Shown piece after piece: positions 7,993 through 16,644 of a stretch of DNA of 64,000 nucleotides. The translations under genes and the position numbers were made by a program. The notes beneath the pieces are model-generated. The model was not told the origin of the DNA and did no database searches. It worked only from the letters and a program-made list of their open reading frames with translations. The number at the start of each line of letters is the position of its first letter. The stretch's first letter is position 1. Origin of the DNA: SAR202 cluster bacterium (lineage in GTDB: Bacteria; Chloroflexota; Dehalococcoidia; Lucifugimonadales; UBA2962). The stretch is taken from contig JAKUTS010000006.1 in the NCBI GenBank assembly GCA_022447925.1, positions 39,392 to 103,391 on the forward strand, in the 5' to 3' direction.

Positions 7993-8892
7993 GTGATAGA
8001 TATATACACAGATGGAGCTTGTTCAGGTAACCCTGGTCCCGGGGGTTGGGGTGCTATTGTAATTATTGATGGACAACAAACTGTATTAAAAGGTGGCCTA
8101 GGCGAAACAACCAACAATCGGATGGAAATGATGGCCGTCATTGAAGGATTAAGGTACTTACCTTGTAAATCAATCGTTACCATCCATACAGATAGCACCT
8201 ATATAACTAATACCATGACAAAAGGATGGCGTAGAAAAGCCAATTTAGATCTCTGGCAAGAAATAGATGATTTGGTCGATAAACAATCCGTGACATGGAA
8301 ATGGGTTAAAGGGCACGCCGGCAACCCCCTCAACGAACTAGCAGACTCAATTGCCTTCAAAGAATCGCAGTCACGAATTACAAAAAATAAGAACAAGATA
8401 GAAGAAAATCCAACTCTATTCGATGAGACATTAAGTCATGTTGATCAAACTGGCAATGCAAGCATGGTGGACGTTGGCGCAAAAAGCTCCACTTTCCGTG
8501 TGGCTAAAGCCGAGGGATGGGTTCACATGAAACCCGCAACACTTAATTTAATTAAAGAAAACTCTATAGGAAAGGGTGATGTTTTAAGCGTAGCAAAAGT
8601 AGCAGGGATAATGGCTTCTAAAAAAACCTCGGATTTGATTCCATTATGCCATCCCATTCCTGTAGATAAAGTTTCAGTTGAAATAGTAATTGACGAAAGC
8701 AAGAATGCGATCCATGTTGTCTCAGATGCTTCAACACATAGTAAAACTGGTATTGAAATGGAGGCTTTAATCGCCGTTTCGATTTCGTGTTTAACTATCT
8801 ACGACATGTGTAAATCTGCAGAACGAACAATAAAAATAGACGGGATTAGATTATTGAAAAAAACAGGTGGAAAACACACCTACAACATATGA
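7993..8892 (+). CDS. Fusion protein: ribonuclease HI - cyclic pyranopterin monophosphate synthase (MoaC)
   Basis: One uninterrupted 299-residue frame joins two enzymes. Residues 1-122 are RNase HI: YTDGACSGNPGPGGWG with Asp7, RMEMMA with Glu45, HTDSTY with Asp67, KGHAGN with His108 and NELAD with Asp118 form the complete DEDD active site. Residues 150-299 are MoaC, beginning near SMVDVGAK, with LIPLCHP (His220) and DMCKSAER (Asp271, Lys274) as catalytic residues. The linker (about 123-149) is polar and Lys-rich. It starts at GTG 7993. It directly follows moaA, so the MoaC half has its pathway partner next door; the RNase HI half has no evident link to it. Both halves look active. Confidence 0.93.
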   Translation: MIDIYTDGACSGNPGPGGWGAIVIIDGQQTVLKGGLGETTNNRMEMMAVIEGLRYLPCKSIVTIHTDSTYITNTMTKGWRRKANLDLWQEIDDLVDKQSVTWKWVKGHAGNPLNELADSIAFKESQSRITKNKNKIEENPTLFDETLSHVDQTGNASMVDVGAKSSTFRVAKAEGWVHMKPATLNLIKENSIGKGDVLSVAKVAGIMASKKTSDLIPLCHPIPVDKVSVEIVIDESKNAIHVVSDASTHSKTGIEMEALIAVSISCLTIYDMCKSAERTIKIDGIRLLKKTGGKHTYNI

Positions 8893-8929
8893 TAAGTATT
8901 GTTTTTATAAAATTTAGTGCGCCTTCATT

Positions 8930-9562
8930 ATGATAAATCCATCTGACTTAAGGGACTTAACACCTAAATTGCCAAAACGCGGTGGTTTCGATACTCCTAA
9001 ATTAATTGTATTAGGAATTGGTAATCCTGAAAACGATTATCATCACACCAGGCATAACGTGGGGTTTTGGGCTGTTAATACAATACTTGATCAGCATCAA
9101 GTAACCTTAAATCGCACAAAAAGATCGTATGATTCCTGGATAGGAAAACTGTACGGAGAAACCATAGTCGTTGGAAAATCTAAAACGTATATGAACGATA
9201 GCGGTATGGCAGCAAGGGCATTACTAAAAGACTACAAGTCATCCGCTGACTCTTTGTTGATCATCTATGATGACATGGACATCGCACCAGGCAATATCAG
9301 ATTGAAAAAACAGGGAGGACCAGGAGGCCATAATGGAATGAAATCTATTTGTGAGCGCCTAGGAACTAACGATTTCCCTAGACTTCGAATTGGTATTGGT
9401 CGCCCCTCTGATAAACAGGATACAATATCTTATGTTTTATCTAGCCCCAATTCAAAGGAAGTAGAGTTAATAACATCAATCTTAGAAAAAATCGATGATG
9501 TTTTAAATAGCATCATATGCGACGGTTTAAATACAACCATGGAATGGGCTAATAGATCTTAA
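8930..9562 (+). CDS. pth: Peptidyl-tRNA hydrolase
   Basis: Releases tRNA from prematurely dropped peptidyl-tRNA. It contains LGIGNPENDYHHTRHNVGF, with the catalytic His42 in RHNVGF, the KSKTYMNDSG loop, the Asp in IYDDMDI, and GGPGGHNGMKS. At 210 residues it is slightly longer than the norm (about 185-195) owing to a roughly 24-residue N-terminal extension before LIVLGIGNP. No strong ribosome binding site is seen. It is the last gene of the plus-strand run that began at fbp and is convergent with the Kelch operon. Confidence 0.94.
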   Translation: MINPSDLRDLTPKLPKRGGFDTPKLIVLGIGNPENDYHHTRHNVGFWAVNTILDQHQVTLNRTKRSYDSWIGKLYGETIVVGKSKTYMNDSGMAARALLKDYKSSADSLLIIYDDMDIAPGNIRLKKQGGPGGHNGMKSICERLGTNDFPRLRIGIGRPSDKQDTISYVLSSPNSKEVELITSILEKIDDVLNSIICDGLNTTMEWANRS

Positions 9563-9573
9563 TATCAAAAATC

Positions 9574-9589
9574 AACTAGTGCCCTAGTT
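9574..9589 (-). terminator. Terminator of the Kelch operon (between convergent genes)
   Basis: AACTAG (9574-9579) pairs with CTAGTT (9584-9589) over a TGCC loop. Read on the minus strand, the hairpin is followed by GATTTTT, a usable U-tract. It begins within the stop codon of the 9589-10761 gene. No T-run follows on the plus strand, so it fits the minus-strand transcript best. Confidence 0.42.
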
Positions 9590-10761
9590 TAACGACTGAA
9601 TTTCTCAACCTCAGCCAATATCATTTCCTTACCATTGCCGCCTGCTACAAGCACGGTGCCATCATTCAAAACTACTGAGACGTGCCTAAACCGTGGTTCC
9701 TCCATGTTGGCTAAAACAGTCCAACTATCGTTTTCTGGGTTGTATATCTCAGAGGAGCTACGATTACCCATGCCTCCAGCAATGATTACCTTGCCGTCTG
9801 CAGTAATGACAGCTGTGTGTTGTCCCCGCGGCTCTGATAAATCTGGTGTCCTTGTCCAAGTGTCAGCGGCAGGATCGTATATCTCAGCATTATTCCTCTT
9901 TCCGCGGCCTCCTACAATCAATACTCGGCCGTCTTGCAATAAGGTAGCGGTATGTGAGTGTCTACTTATTGCCATTGGTGCAACTGTTGTCCAAGTCCCT
10001 GATACTGAGTCATAAATTTCAGCTGATTTAAGATATGGGCCATCTTCTTTCCCGCCTCCCGTGATTAAAACCCTACCGTCCTGCATTACAGTCACAGTGT
10101 GATTAGCTCTTTTATCTACCATAGAAGCAACTTCAGTCCAAGTATCACTAGAGGGATCATATATTTCTGCTGTCTTATGCAGGCCATAATTCACGTTGTA
10201 GCCCCCAGATACCAAAAACCTTCCATCACTCAAAACCGCACCTTTGACTTCATCTCTGGGTTCTAACATAGGTGCTATAGATTCAAATTCTCCTGTTGCA
10301 GGATCCCATATCTCCGCATCTGGGTATGCATGGGTAAGAGTACCTCTGCCACCAGCGACTATAACCCTGCCATCAGGCAGAAGACCAGATGCAAAAGCAT
10401 ATCTATGAATGGCCATTACTCCAGTAAATTCCCATGTGTCAGTGCCTGGATCATATATCTCTGCAGTGTCAAAAATATATGTATTATGGCTTGTTTTCTC
10501 ACCGAGTCCTTTACCTCCCATTACCAATACTTTTCCACCCTCTATCAACAATGCTGAATGTTGTATCCGTGCATTTTTCATATCTGCCACACGAACGAAT
10601 TCACCAGGCGGTATTGATTCAATTGAACCAGCTTCATTTGATACTGACTCCTGTTGGCTGTTATCTGTTAAATTTGTCTGATCAGAATTATCAGAAGATC
10701 CACAAGAATAACTAAAAGCTAAAATAGTGAATAGCATTGTAATTAAAAACATTATTTTCAT
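9589..10761 (-). CDS. Kelch-repeat beta-propeller lipoprotein (downstream copy)
   Basis: Predicted secreted lipoprotein of 390 residues. A hydrophobic signal (residues 2-16) ends at Cys20, a slightly atypical lipobox (SYSC). A Ser/Asn/Asp-rich linker follows. The rest is six or seven Kelch-type blades of about 48 residues, each with the pattern AEIYDP-x-W-x-M-x-R-x-H-x-DGRVLVxGG. Such propellers usually bind ligands or proteins; no substrate can be read from the sequence. It is a tandem paralogue of the gene 28 bases upstream, shares its strand and has a good ribosome binding site (AAGGTGA). I do not recognise a specific function. Confidence 0.85.
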   Translation of the reverse strand: MKIMFLITMLFTILAFSYSCGSSDNSDQTNLTDNSQQESVSNEAGSIESIPPGEFVRVADMKNARIQHSALLIEGGKVLVMGGKGLGEKTSHNTYIFDTAEIYDPGTDTWEFTGVMAIHRYAFASGLLPDGRVIVAGGRGTLTHAYPDAEIWDPATGEFESIAPMLEPRDEVKGAVLSDGRFLVSGGYNVNYGLHKTAEIYDPSSDTWTEVASMVDKRANHTVTVMQDGRVLITGGGKEDGPYLKSAEIYDSVSGTWTTVAPMAISRHSHTATLLQDGRVLIVGGRGKRNNAEIYDPAADTWTRTPDLSEPRGQHTAVITADGKVIIAGGMGNRSSSEIYNPENDSWTVLANMEEPRFRHVSVVLNDGTVLVAGGNGKEMILAEVEKFSR

Positions 10762-10789
10762 ATGTCACCTTATCTTTATCTACGGATAC

Positions 10790-12001
10790 CTACGGAGTAA
10801 ACAATTCATTCTCTGCAAGCAAGCCTTCTTTTCCATTTCCACCAATAACTAAAATTTTGCCGCTATCAAGTACAATCATTTGATGCCGATAACGAGTATC
10901 GTGCATATCGAGTGTTCTGGTCCATATGCCTGTACCAGGATCAAATATTTCACCTGAAATTCTTAGACCTATTCCTCCGGTAATCAGAACTCTTCCATCC
11001 TGCATTAATACCCCAGAGGCCTCTGAACGTGGTATTTCAGTATTTCCTACCTTAGTCCAAGCATCAGTCAAAGGATTATATACCTCAGAAGTCAACTTTT
11101 TACCACGACCTCCAACCACTAAAACACTTCCATCCGAAAGTTTTACAGCCGTATGTGACGCTCTTCCAGTAGACATTTCAGCAACAGAAACCCAACTATC
11201 AGTTGCAGGATCGTATATTTCAGTAGTTTTTTCATAAGGAGGGTCCAACTTTCCACCACCAGTAACTAACACTCTTCCGTCATCGAGTAAAGTTGCTGTG
11301 TGCCGAGCTCTGGCGGCTGACATAGGAGTCGCATCAGACCATTTACCAGTAGACGGATCCCAGAGTTCCACAGATGCCTCCATCGCGTAGTCTCTTTCTT
11401 CCCCGCCAATAATGATTACACGTCCATCATTTAGAGTTACACATGGCATGTAATCACGTCCTATATTCAAATTACCCGTCTGAGACCATTCTCCAGTCAG
11501 AGGATCCCATACCTCTGCTGTAGGCATAGCCATATTAAGCTTACCCCGTCCTCCAGCAGCTAAAACTTTTCCGTCCTTCAATAACGAAGCACACAGATCA
11601 TGGCGTTGATCGACCATAGATCCAGTTAATACCCATTCATCTGAATCAGGTGTGTATATTTCCGCTGACTCATAAACAGTGTTATTTAAGTTAGCCCCGG
11701 GACCGCGTCCACCTACTACAAAAACCCGACCATCGGGCAATTTAATTGCGCTGTGTAACTGCCTTGCTGCTTTCATTTCATCAACGAGAGTAAATTCACC
11801 TTCTGATCCCTTTGGAGCAGGTTTTTCACCACTCTGAATAGTAACGGAATCACTTGAGCTTCCCTCATCTGAAGAGTCGGTATTGGAGGAATCTCCTCCA
11901 CATGCCATGATCATAGTTAATAAAACTACAATCCAAACCAAGTTTGTCACAGGGATTAGCTTATATCTTCGATTAAGAAATATTTTTAAAATGATTCTCA
12001 T
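10790..12001 (-). CDS. Kelch-repeat beta-propeller lipoprotein (upstream copy)
   Basis: A second Kelch lipoprotein, 403 residues from the ATG at 12001, chosen because GGAG sits six bases upstream; a TTG 18 bases earlier is less likely. A basic N-terminus (RIILKIFLNRRYK) and a hydrophobic segment end at the lipobox IMAC, followed by GGDSS and an acidic Ser-rich linker. About seven blades carry the repeating DGRVxVxGG and AExYDPxTxxW elements. The architecture matches the neighbouring paralogue, pointing to tandem duplication. Likely anchored in the envelope; ligand unknown. Confidence 0.85.
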   Translation of the reverse strand: MRIILKIFLNRRYKLIPVTNLVWIVVLLTMIMACGGDSSNTDSSDEGSSSDSVTIQSGEKPAPKGSEGEFTLVDEMKAARQLHSAIKLPDGRVFVVGGRGPGANLNNTVYESAEIYTPDSDEWVLTGSMVDQRHDLCASLLKDGKVLAAGGRGKLNMAMPTAEVWDPLTGEWSQTGNLNIGRDYMPCVTLNDGRVIIIGGEERDYAMEASVELWDPSTGKWSDATPMSAARARHTATLLDDGRVLVTGGGKLDPPYEKTTEIYDPATDSWVSVAEMSTGRASHTAVKLSDGSVLVVGGRGKKLTSEVYNPLTDAWTKVGNTEIPRSEASGVLMQDGRVLITGGIGLRISGEIFDPGTGIWTRTLDMHDTRYRHQMIVLDSGKILVIGGNGKEGLLAENELFTP

Positions 12002-12206
12002 TTTTTCTCCAAGAAACAAAGAGTTGTTTACTAAAATAATTTTTCGCGTATTTAGAGTTTATTTGTTAAATGTAATGTATATAATTTGAATCTACAGGCA
12101 AATTACTAAATAATATCTGTAGGATTTTAACTATAAGGGCAACAGCTTACAAGTTAATGCAAAAAATTAATATCTAAAACTAAAAAGCAATATCGAAATT
12201 AAAAAA

Positions 12207-12494
12207 ATGAATTTATCAAATGATGAAGTGAAGCATATAGCTAGTCTTGCAAAAATTGGAATGTCAGAAGATGAACTAAAGGTAATTGGAACTCAACTGT
12301 CACAAATACTTGATCAGTTCCGATCACTCAGCTCTTTAAACACTGATGACATTGAAATAACAGCTCATCCAACTAGTATCCACACAGTTTTAAGAAGTGA
12401 CGAGATAACGAACTCTAAAGCCGACAAAGATATGCTAAATAATGTTCCAAGAAAAGAAGGTGATTTTGTTCGGGTAAGGCCGGTATTGGAATAG
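12207..12494 (+). CDS. gatC: Asp-tRNA(Asn)/Glu-tRNA(Gln) amidotransferase subunit C
   Basis: Small GatC subunit that clamps GatA to GatB in the indirect route to Gln-tRNA(Gln) and/or Asn-tRNA(Asn). At 95 residues it is of family size. It contains VKHIASLAKIGMSEDEL near the N-terminus and the C-terminal VRVRPVLE. The region before the ATG is A-rich with no Shine-Dalgarno sequence. The gatA ATG begins one base after its stop. gatB is not in this window. Confidence 0.93.
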   Translation: MNLSNDEVKHIASLAKIGMSEDELKVIGTQLSQILDQFRSLSSLNTDDIEITAHPTSIHTVLRSDEITNSKADKDMLNNVPRKEGDFVRVRPVLE

Positions 12495-12495
12495 T

Positions 12496-13965
12496 ATGAC
12501 TTCCTCTCATCCATGGTCTCTAACAATTTCCCAAGCCCATCATCTGTTGGCCAATAAGCAATTGTCTGCAATAGAACTTACCAAATCCGTATTAGAAAGA
12601 ATAAAGCATACAGATTCTAAACTTAAATCGTTTATAACAGTGACTGAAGAATATGCGCTCCAATCTGCGGCAAAAGCAGACTCAATGATTTCCAATGGCG
12701 AACAAACTATGCTGACTGGTATCCCTTTTCAAGCTAAAGATAATATCTGTACCAACTCAATTGCTACAACTTGTGCGTCAAAAATGCTCGAAAATTTTGT
12801 CCCAAATTATGACGCTACTGCCGTAACTAAACTTAAGTCAAAGGGAGCAGTGCTTTTAGGCAAAGGTAATTTAGATGAGTTTGCTATGGGATCTTCAACA
12901 GAAAATTCTGTGTTTTTCCCGACGAAAAACCCTCATGACCTTAATACTGTGCCAGGTGGAAGCAGCGGAGGACCTGCTGCATCAGTGAGTGCAGAACAAT
13001 GCCTTTTTTCTATTGGATCAGACACTGGAGGCAGCGTACGGCAACCTGCTTCATTTTGTGGAGTAGTAGGCTTAAAGCCAACCTACGGACGCGTCAGTAG
13101 ATACGGGCTAGTTGCATTCGCAAGCTCTTTGGATCAAATAGGTCCATTAACTAAAAATGTACAGGACACAGCTTTTGTACTAGAGGCAATTGCGGGGAAG
13201 GATCCGAAAGATAGTACATCAAACGCAGAAGATGTTCCAGCCTATAGTGACTATTTAGATGGGAATGTAAAGGGTATAAAGATTGGTGTCCCAAAAGAAT
13301 ACTTCATTGATGGAATGGAATCAGATGTAGCAAATACCATCAGAACTTCTATAAAAACTATGGAGGAGCTGGGTGCTGAAATATCAGAAGTGTCCCTACC
13401 GCATACCTCACACGCACTAGCTGTGTATTATATTATTGCTCCAGCTGAAGCATCTTCAAATTTATCTAGGTATGATGGAGTCAAGTTTGGTTACTCTGAT
13501 TTAGATTCTACCGATGTTTGGGATGCGCTAGAAAAAACAAGACAACATGGATTCGGGCCCGAGGTGAAAAGACGCATTTTACTAGGAACCTATGCTTTGT
13601 CATCCGGGTATTACGATGCTTATTATCTAAAAGCGCAACAGGTTAGATCACTAATCCGACAAGACTTTGTAAAAGTATTTAACGATGTGGATATTGTAAT
13701 CGCTCCTTCAACTCCAACAGTGGCTTTCCCGTTAGGAGATAAAATCTCGGATCCAGTACAAATGTACCTCAACGACATATTTACGATCCCAGCTAATATC
13801 GCAGGTATCCCCGCAATCTCAATACCAGCCGGCCTGATAAAAAATATGCCTATCGGAATGCAATTAATGGGGCCTCATCATTCCGAAAAAACTTTATTAA
13901 GAGTTGCTTATGCCTATGAGCAAGCCTCAAATCATGGCTTTTTAAAACCTTCGATTCAGGAGTAA
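12496..13965 (+). CDS. gatA: Asp-tRNA(Asn)/Glu-tRNA(Gln) amidotransferase subunit A
   Basis: Glutaminase subunit of GatCAB, 489 residues. The amidase-signature Ser-Ser-Lys triad is complete: Lys in FQAKDNI, Ser in the GGSSGGPA run, and the nucleophile Ser in DTGGSVRQP. GVVGLKPTYGRVSRYG is typical of true GatA rather than generic amidases, as is the adjacent gatC. An SDR gene starts three bases after its stop, so gatC-gatA-SDR look co-transcribed. Confidence 0.95.
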   Translation: MTSSHPWSLTISQAHHLLANKQLSAIELTKSVLERIKHTDSKLKSFITVTEEYALQSAAKADSMISNGEQTMLTGIPFQAKDNICTNSIATTCASKMLENFVPNYDATAVTKLKSKGAVLLGKGNLDEFAMGSSTENSVFFPTKNPHDLNTVPGGSSGGPAASVSAEQCLFSIGSDTGGSVRQPASFCGVVGLKPTYGRVSRYGLVAFASSLDQIGPLTKNVQDTAFVLEAIAGKDPKDSTSNAEDVPAYSDYLDGNVKGIKIGVPKEYFIDGMESDVANTIRTSIKTMEELGAEISEVSLPHTSHALAVYYIIAPAEASSNLSRYDGVKFGYSDLDSTDVWDALEKTRQHGFGPEVKRRILLGTYALSSGYYDAYYLKAQQVRSLIRQDFVKVFNDVDIVIAPSTPTVAFPLGDKISDPVQMYLNDIFTIPANIAGIPAISIPAGLIKNMPIGMQLMGPHHSEKTLLRVAYAYEQASNHGFLKPSIQE

Positions 13966-13968
13966 CTT

Positions 13969-14781
13969 ATGAAAGAACTCGCAAACAAAGTATCAATAGT
14001 CACAGGTGCAGGCCGAATGAGGGGAATAGGAAGAGCTGCCGCTGTACGGTTAGCTGAACTAGGATCTCATGTCGTAGTAACGGGAACTGGCAGAGATCCT
14101 AAAACATTCCCGGATGATGAGCAAAAAGCAAATTGGAAAGACATAGAAAGCACAGCTGAACAGATTCGGGCTCACGGAGTAAAAGCTTTAACATTAGTCG
14201 TTGATGTTACGGATCAAACACAAGTTGAAAACATGATTAGCAATACTATTTCTGAATTCGGTCGTGTCGATATTCTCATTAACAATGCTGCTGCTCCCAT
14301 CGGCGCAGATCGGGTTCCCATAATTGAAGTTGACCCAGATGTTTTCCAGCGTGTTATTGATATAAAAATACGTGGCACTTACTTATGCACTCAGGCATTT
14401 CTGAAGGCGAATTTGAAACAAGATACAGGGGGTAAAATAGTCAATATTTCCTCAACAGCTGGAAAACGTGGAGTTCCAAATACATTTGCATATAACGCGG
14501 CTAATTTTGCAATAGTTGGCATGACGCAATCAGCAGCTAAAGAACTGGGTGCAAACAACATTAATGTTAATTGCGTTTGCCCTGGCGCTACAGAAACCGC
14601 AAGAATGGATGAGCTGCAAAAACGCGGCCAAATGGACGTAATTGCAGAGCAAACCCCTATAGGGCGAAATGGAACCGATGAGGAAGTAGGGCATTTAGTC
14701 GCACACCTTTGTACAGAAGCGACCAGCTGGATCACAGGACAATCTATAAATATAAATGGTGGTACTGTAGTAGAACACTAA
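13969..14781 (+). CDS. Short-chain dehydrogenase/reductase family protein with altered catalytic motif
   Basis: SDR-fold protein of 270 residues. The nucleotide-binding glycine motif is TGAGRMRGIG (12-21), ILINNAA follows at about 102-108, and the active-site Ser lies in NISSTAG. The YxxxK motif is altered: Tyr175 is present, but the residue four on is Asn179 (YNAAN), read unambiguously from TAT AAC GCG GCT AAT. Lys at that place normally lowers the Tyr pKa and binds ribose, so activity may be reduced or changed. The C-terminal GQSININGG is typical of FabG-like SDRs. Substrate unknown. Co-directional with gatA (3-base gap) and another SDR 60 bases downstream. Confidence 0.82.
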   Translation: MKELANKVSIVTGAGRMRGIGRAAAVRLAELGSHVVVTGTGRDPKTFPDDEQKANWKDIESTAEQIRAHGVKALTLVVDVTDQTQVENMISNTISEFGRVDILINNAAAPIGADRVPIIEVDPDVFQRVIDIKIRGTYLCTQAFLKANLKQDTGGKIVNISSTAGKRGVPNTFAYNAANFAIVGMTQSAAKELGANNINVNCVCPGATETARMDELQKRGQMDVIAEQTPIGRNGTDEEVGHLVAHLCTEATSWITGQSININGGTVVEH

Positions 14782-14841
14782 TATCTTTAACGGTCGATCA
14801 GTTTCGTTAATAAGCATTTTAGGTGAATAAGGAAGACATAT

Positions 14842-15618
14842 ATGGATCTCAAATTAAATGGTAAAAACGCCTTAATTACAGGTGGCAGCAGAGGCTTGGG
14901 AAGGCAATGCGCACTATCACTAGCTACAGAGGGAGTCAATGTCGCGATTTGCGGACGCACTCCTGAGACACTGGAAAACACGAAGGCAGATTTAGAAACT
15001 GCTGGAGCAAAAGTAATAACGATTGCGGGCGATATTTCAGAACCTAACAAAGCTAACGAAATTCATGCAAAAGCTACTTCAGAGTTAGGACATATAGACA
15101 TTCTGGTAAACAATGTTGGTGGTACTCTTTCACGAGAGGACATCTCCGGTACAAATCTAGATGACTTCAGGGGTACTTTCGATATAAACCTATTCGGCGG
15201 ATATGAGTTAATGAGATTAGTGATACCACACATGCAAAAACAGTCATGGGGACGAATTATAAATATTGCTTCGATTTGGGGCCGTGAATATGGAGGGAAT
15301 ATATCCTACATGTCAGCCAAGGCGGCTCTTATAGGAGCCACAAAGCATGCTGCTGTTTCGCTTGGGAAATATGGTATTTTGGTGAACAGTATCGCACCTG
15401 GATCAATCGCACATCCACAAGGATCCTGGGAAAGATTTCAAAACAACAATTCACCGGAAGTTGTAGAACAATTTATATCCGACAACCTACCTTTAGGAAA
15501 ATTTGGATGGCCTGAACCAGTGGGTGACTTGGTCGCTTTTCTATCCTCAGATAGGGCAGGCACAATAACCGGCACTTGCATTCCAGTTGACGGAGGTCAA
15601 GGAATTTCAATGATATAA
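14842..15618 (+). CDS. Short-chain dehydrogenase/reductase (FabG-like)
   Basis: Classical SDR oxidoreductase of 258 residues. The coenzyme motif is TGGSRGLG near the N-terminus, DILVNNVGG follows, the catalytic Ser lies in NIASIWG, and YMSAK supplies an intact Tyr-Lys pair. It ends with GTCIPVDGGQG. An AAGGA ribosome binding site precedes the ATG. Likely NAD(P)H-dependent, acting on a hydroxy/keto substrate that cannot be specified. Its stop codon is embedded in a hairpin shared with the convergent 2-hydroxyacid dehydrogenase gene. Confidence 0.87.
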   Translation: MDLKLNGKNALITGGSRGLGRQCALSLATEGVNVAICGRTPETLENTKADLETAGAKVITIAGDISEPNKANEIHAKATSELGHIDILVNNVGGTLSREDISGTNLDDFRGTFDINLFGGYELMRLVIPHMQKQSWGRIINIASIWGREYGGNISYMSAKAALIGATKHAAVSLGKYGILVNSIAPGSIAHPQGSWERFQNNNSPEVVEQFISDNLPLGKFGWPEPVGDLVAFLSSDRAGTITGTCIPVDGGQGISMI

Positions 15619-15630
15619 GTTTCTTATATC
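15612..15630. terminator. Compact hairpin between two convergent genes
   Basis: GATATAAG (15612-15619) pairs perfectly with CTTATATC (15623-15630) over a 3-base loop. It contains the stop codon of the plus-strand SDR (15616-15618) and that of the minus-strand dehydrogenase (15624-15626). A short TTT follows on the plus strand. The stem is AT-rich, so termination strength is uncertain. Confidence 0.4.
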
Positions 15631-16604
15631 TTTGCTCTCGTTTTACCAACCACCTCTTTGTTATACAAGTTATCAGGCATTTTCCCTGAAAGCACATCAG
15701 ATATTGAACCTGCGGCTCTTGATTGAAGCTCAACTGTAGATTCCGGTGAGTAGAAAGCCACATGCGGTGACACAATGACATTATTCATTTTAAATAGTTT
15801 GTTGTTATTTTCCGGGTGATCTGATTCCAGCACATCAAGTCCTGCCCCAGCAATTTCACCTGATTCTAATGCGCTAATTAAAGCAGCTTCATCGATAAGT
15901 GGGCCTCTGGCACAATTTATAATAAAGCAGTTTTTCTTCATAATGCGAAACTCGTTAACACTAATCATTCCTTTGGTTTCGTTATTTAGAGGAGAGTGAA
16001 TGGTAACGAAATCAGATTTTTCCAGTAGGTCTTTTATAGGAACAACATCTATGTCATTATTAATTAAATCAGCTGTGACGAAAGGATCTGTAACTAAAAC
16101 GTGCATCCCGAAAGCTTTGGCTTTCTCGGCAACATTACGGCCAATGCGACCAAACCCTATTACACCTATCGTGCTACCTCGCAGCCTATTCATAGGTAAA
16201 TTTAAATCAACTGAGCCCCATCCTTTCATCTTTGTGTTGTAGTCAAAGTTGATCACCTGTCGATTCCAAGCAAGCAAAAATGAAAAAACATGATCCGCAA
16301 CCTCATCAACACAATAATCGGGAACATACGTCACGGCAATGCCTAACTCAGTAGCTTTATTGACAGCAATGTTATCTACTCCCACTCCATATCTTGCAAT
16401 TACTTTTAGATTAATTGCGTTCTCTATAACCTTATCTGTAACTTTTGCAAAGCAGGTCAATATCCCGTCAACATCACCTGCTAGTTCAGTTAAAGTTTCT
16501 TCACTTCCATCTGGAGCAATAACTAGCTCAACGTCAGTTAGTTCTAGAGCTTTTTTCTCCGGATCTAAATTCGGGAAAACATAATCTGTTATCAAAATTT
16601 TCAT
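15624..16604 (-). CDS. D-isomer-specific 2-hydroxyacid dehydrogenase (SerA-like)
   Basis: NAD-dependent D-2-hydroxyacid dehydrogenase, 326 residues from the ATG giving MKILITDYVFP; an in-frame ATG 21 bases earlier (16625) is an alternative. The Rossmann motif is IGVIGFGRIGRNVA, the catalytic Arg is in NCARGPLIDE, the Glu is in GLDVLESDHP, and the His is in SPHVAFYS. It lacks the ACT/regulatory domains of long SerA, so it could be a phosphoglycerate, glyoxylate/hydroxypyruvate or other 2-ketoacid reductase. It follows the RACo-like gene on the same strand and may be the last gene of the one-carbon cluster. Confidence 0.85.
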   Translation of the reverse strand: MKILITDYVFPNLDPEKKALELTDVELVIAPDGSEETLTELAGDVDGILTCFAKVTDKVIENAINLKVIARYGVGVDNIAVNKATELGIAVTYVPDYCVDEVADHVFSFLLAWNRQVINFDYNTKMKGWGSVDLNLPMNRLRGSTIGVIGFGRIGRNVAEKAKAFGMHVLVTDPFVTADLINNDIDVVPIKDLLEKSDFVTIHSPLNNETKGMISVNEFRIMKKNCFIINCARGPLIDEAALISALESGEIAGAGLDVLESDHPENNNKLFKMNNVIVSPHVAFYSPESTVELQSRAAGSISDVLSGKMPDNLYNKEVVGKTRAKI

Positions 16605-16644
16605 GCTGTTACCATCATTTTTCATATTTGCCGCTCTCGCAGAA

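Noticed and set aside
7993..8892. Frameshift or assembly join between RNase HI and MoaC
   Set aside because: The frame is continuous, both domains are complete and the linker has normal composition; nothing in the sequence suggests a lost stop.
12207..13965. Complete gatCAB operon
   Set aside because: gatC and gatA are present, but the downstream genes are SDRs; no gatB is found in the window.
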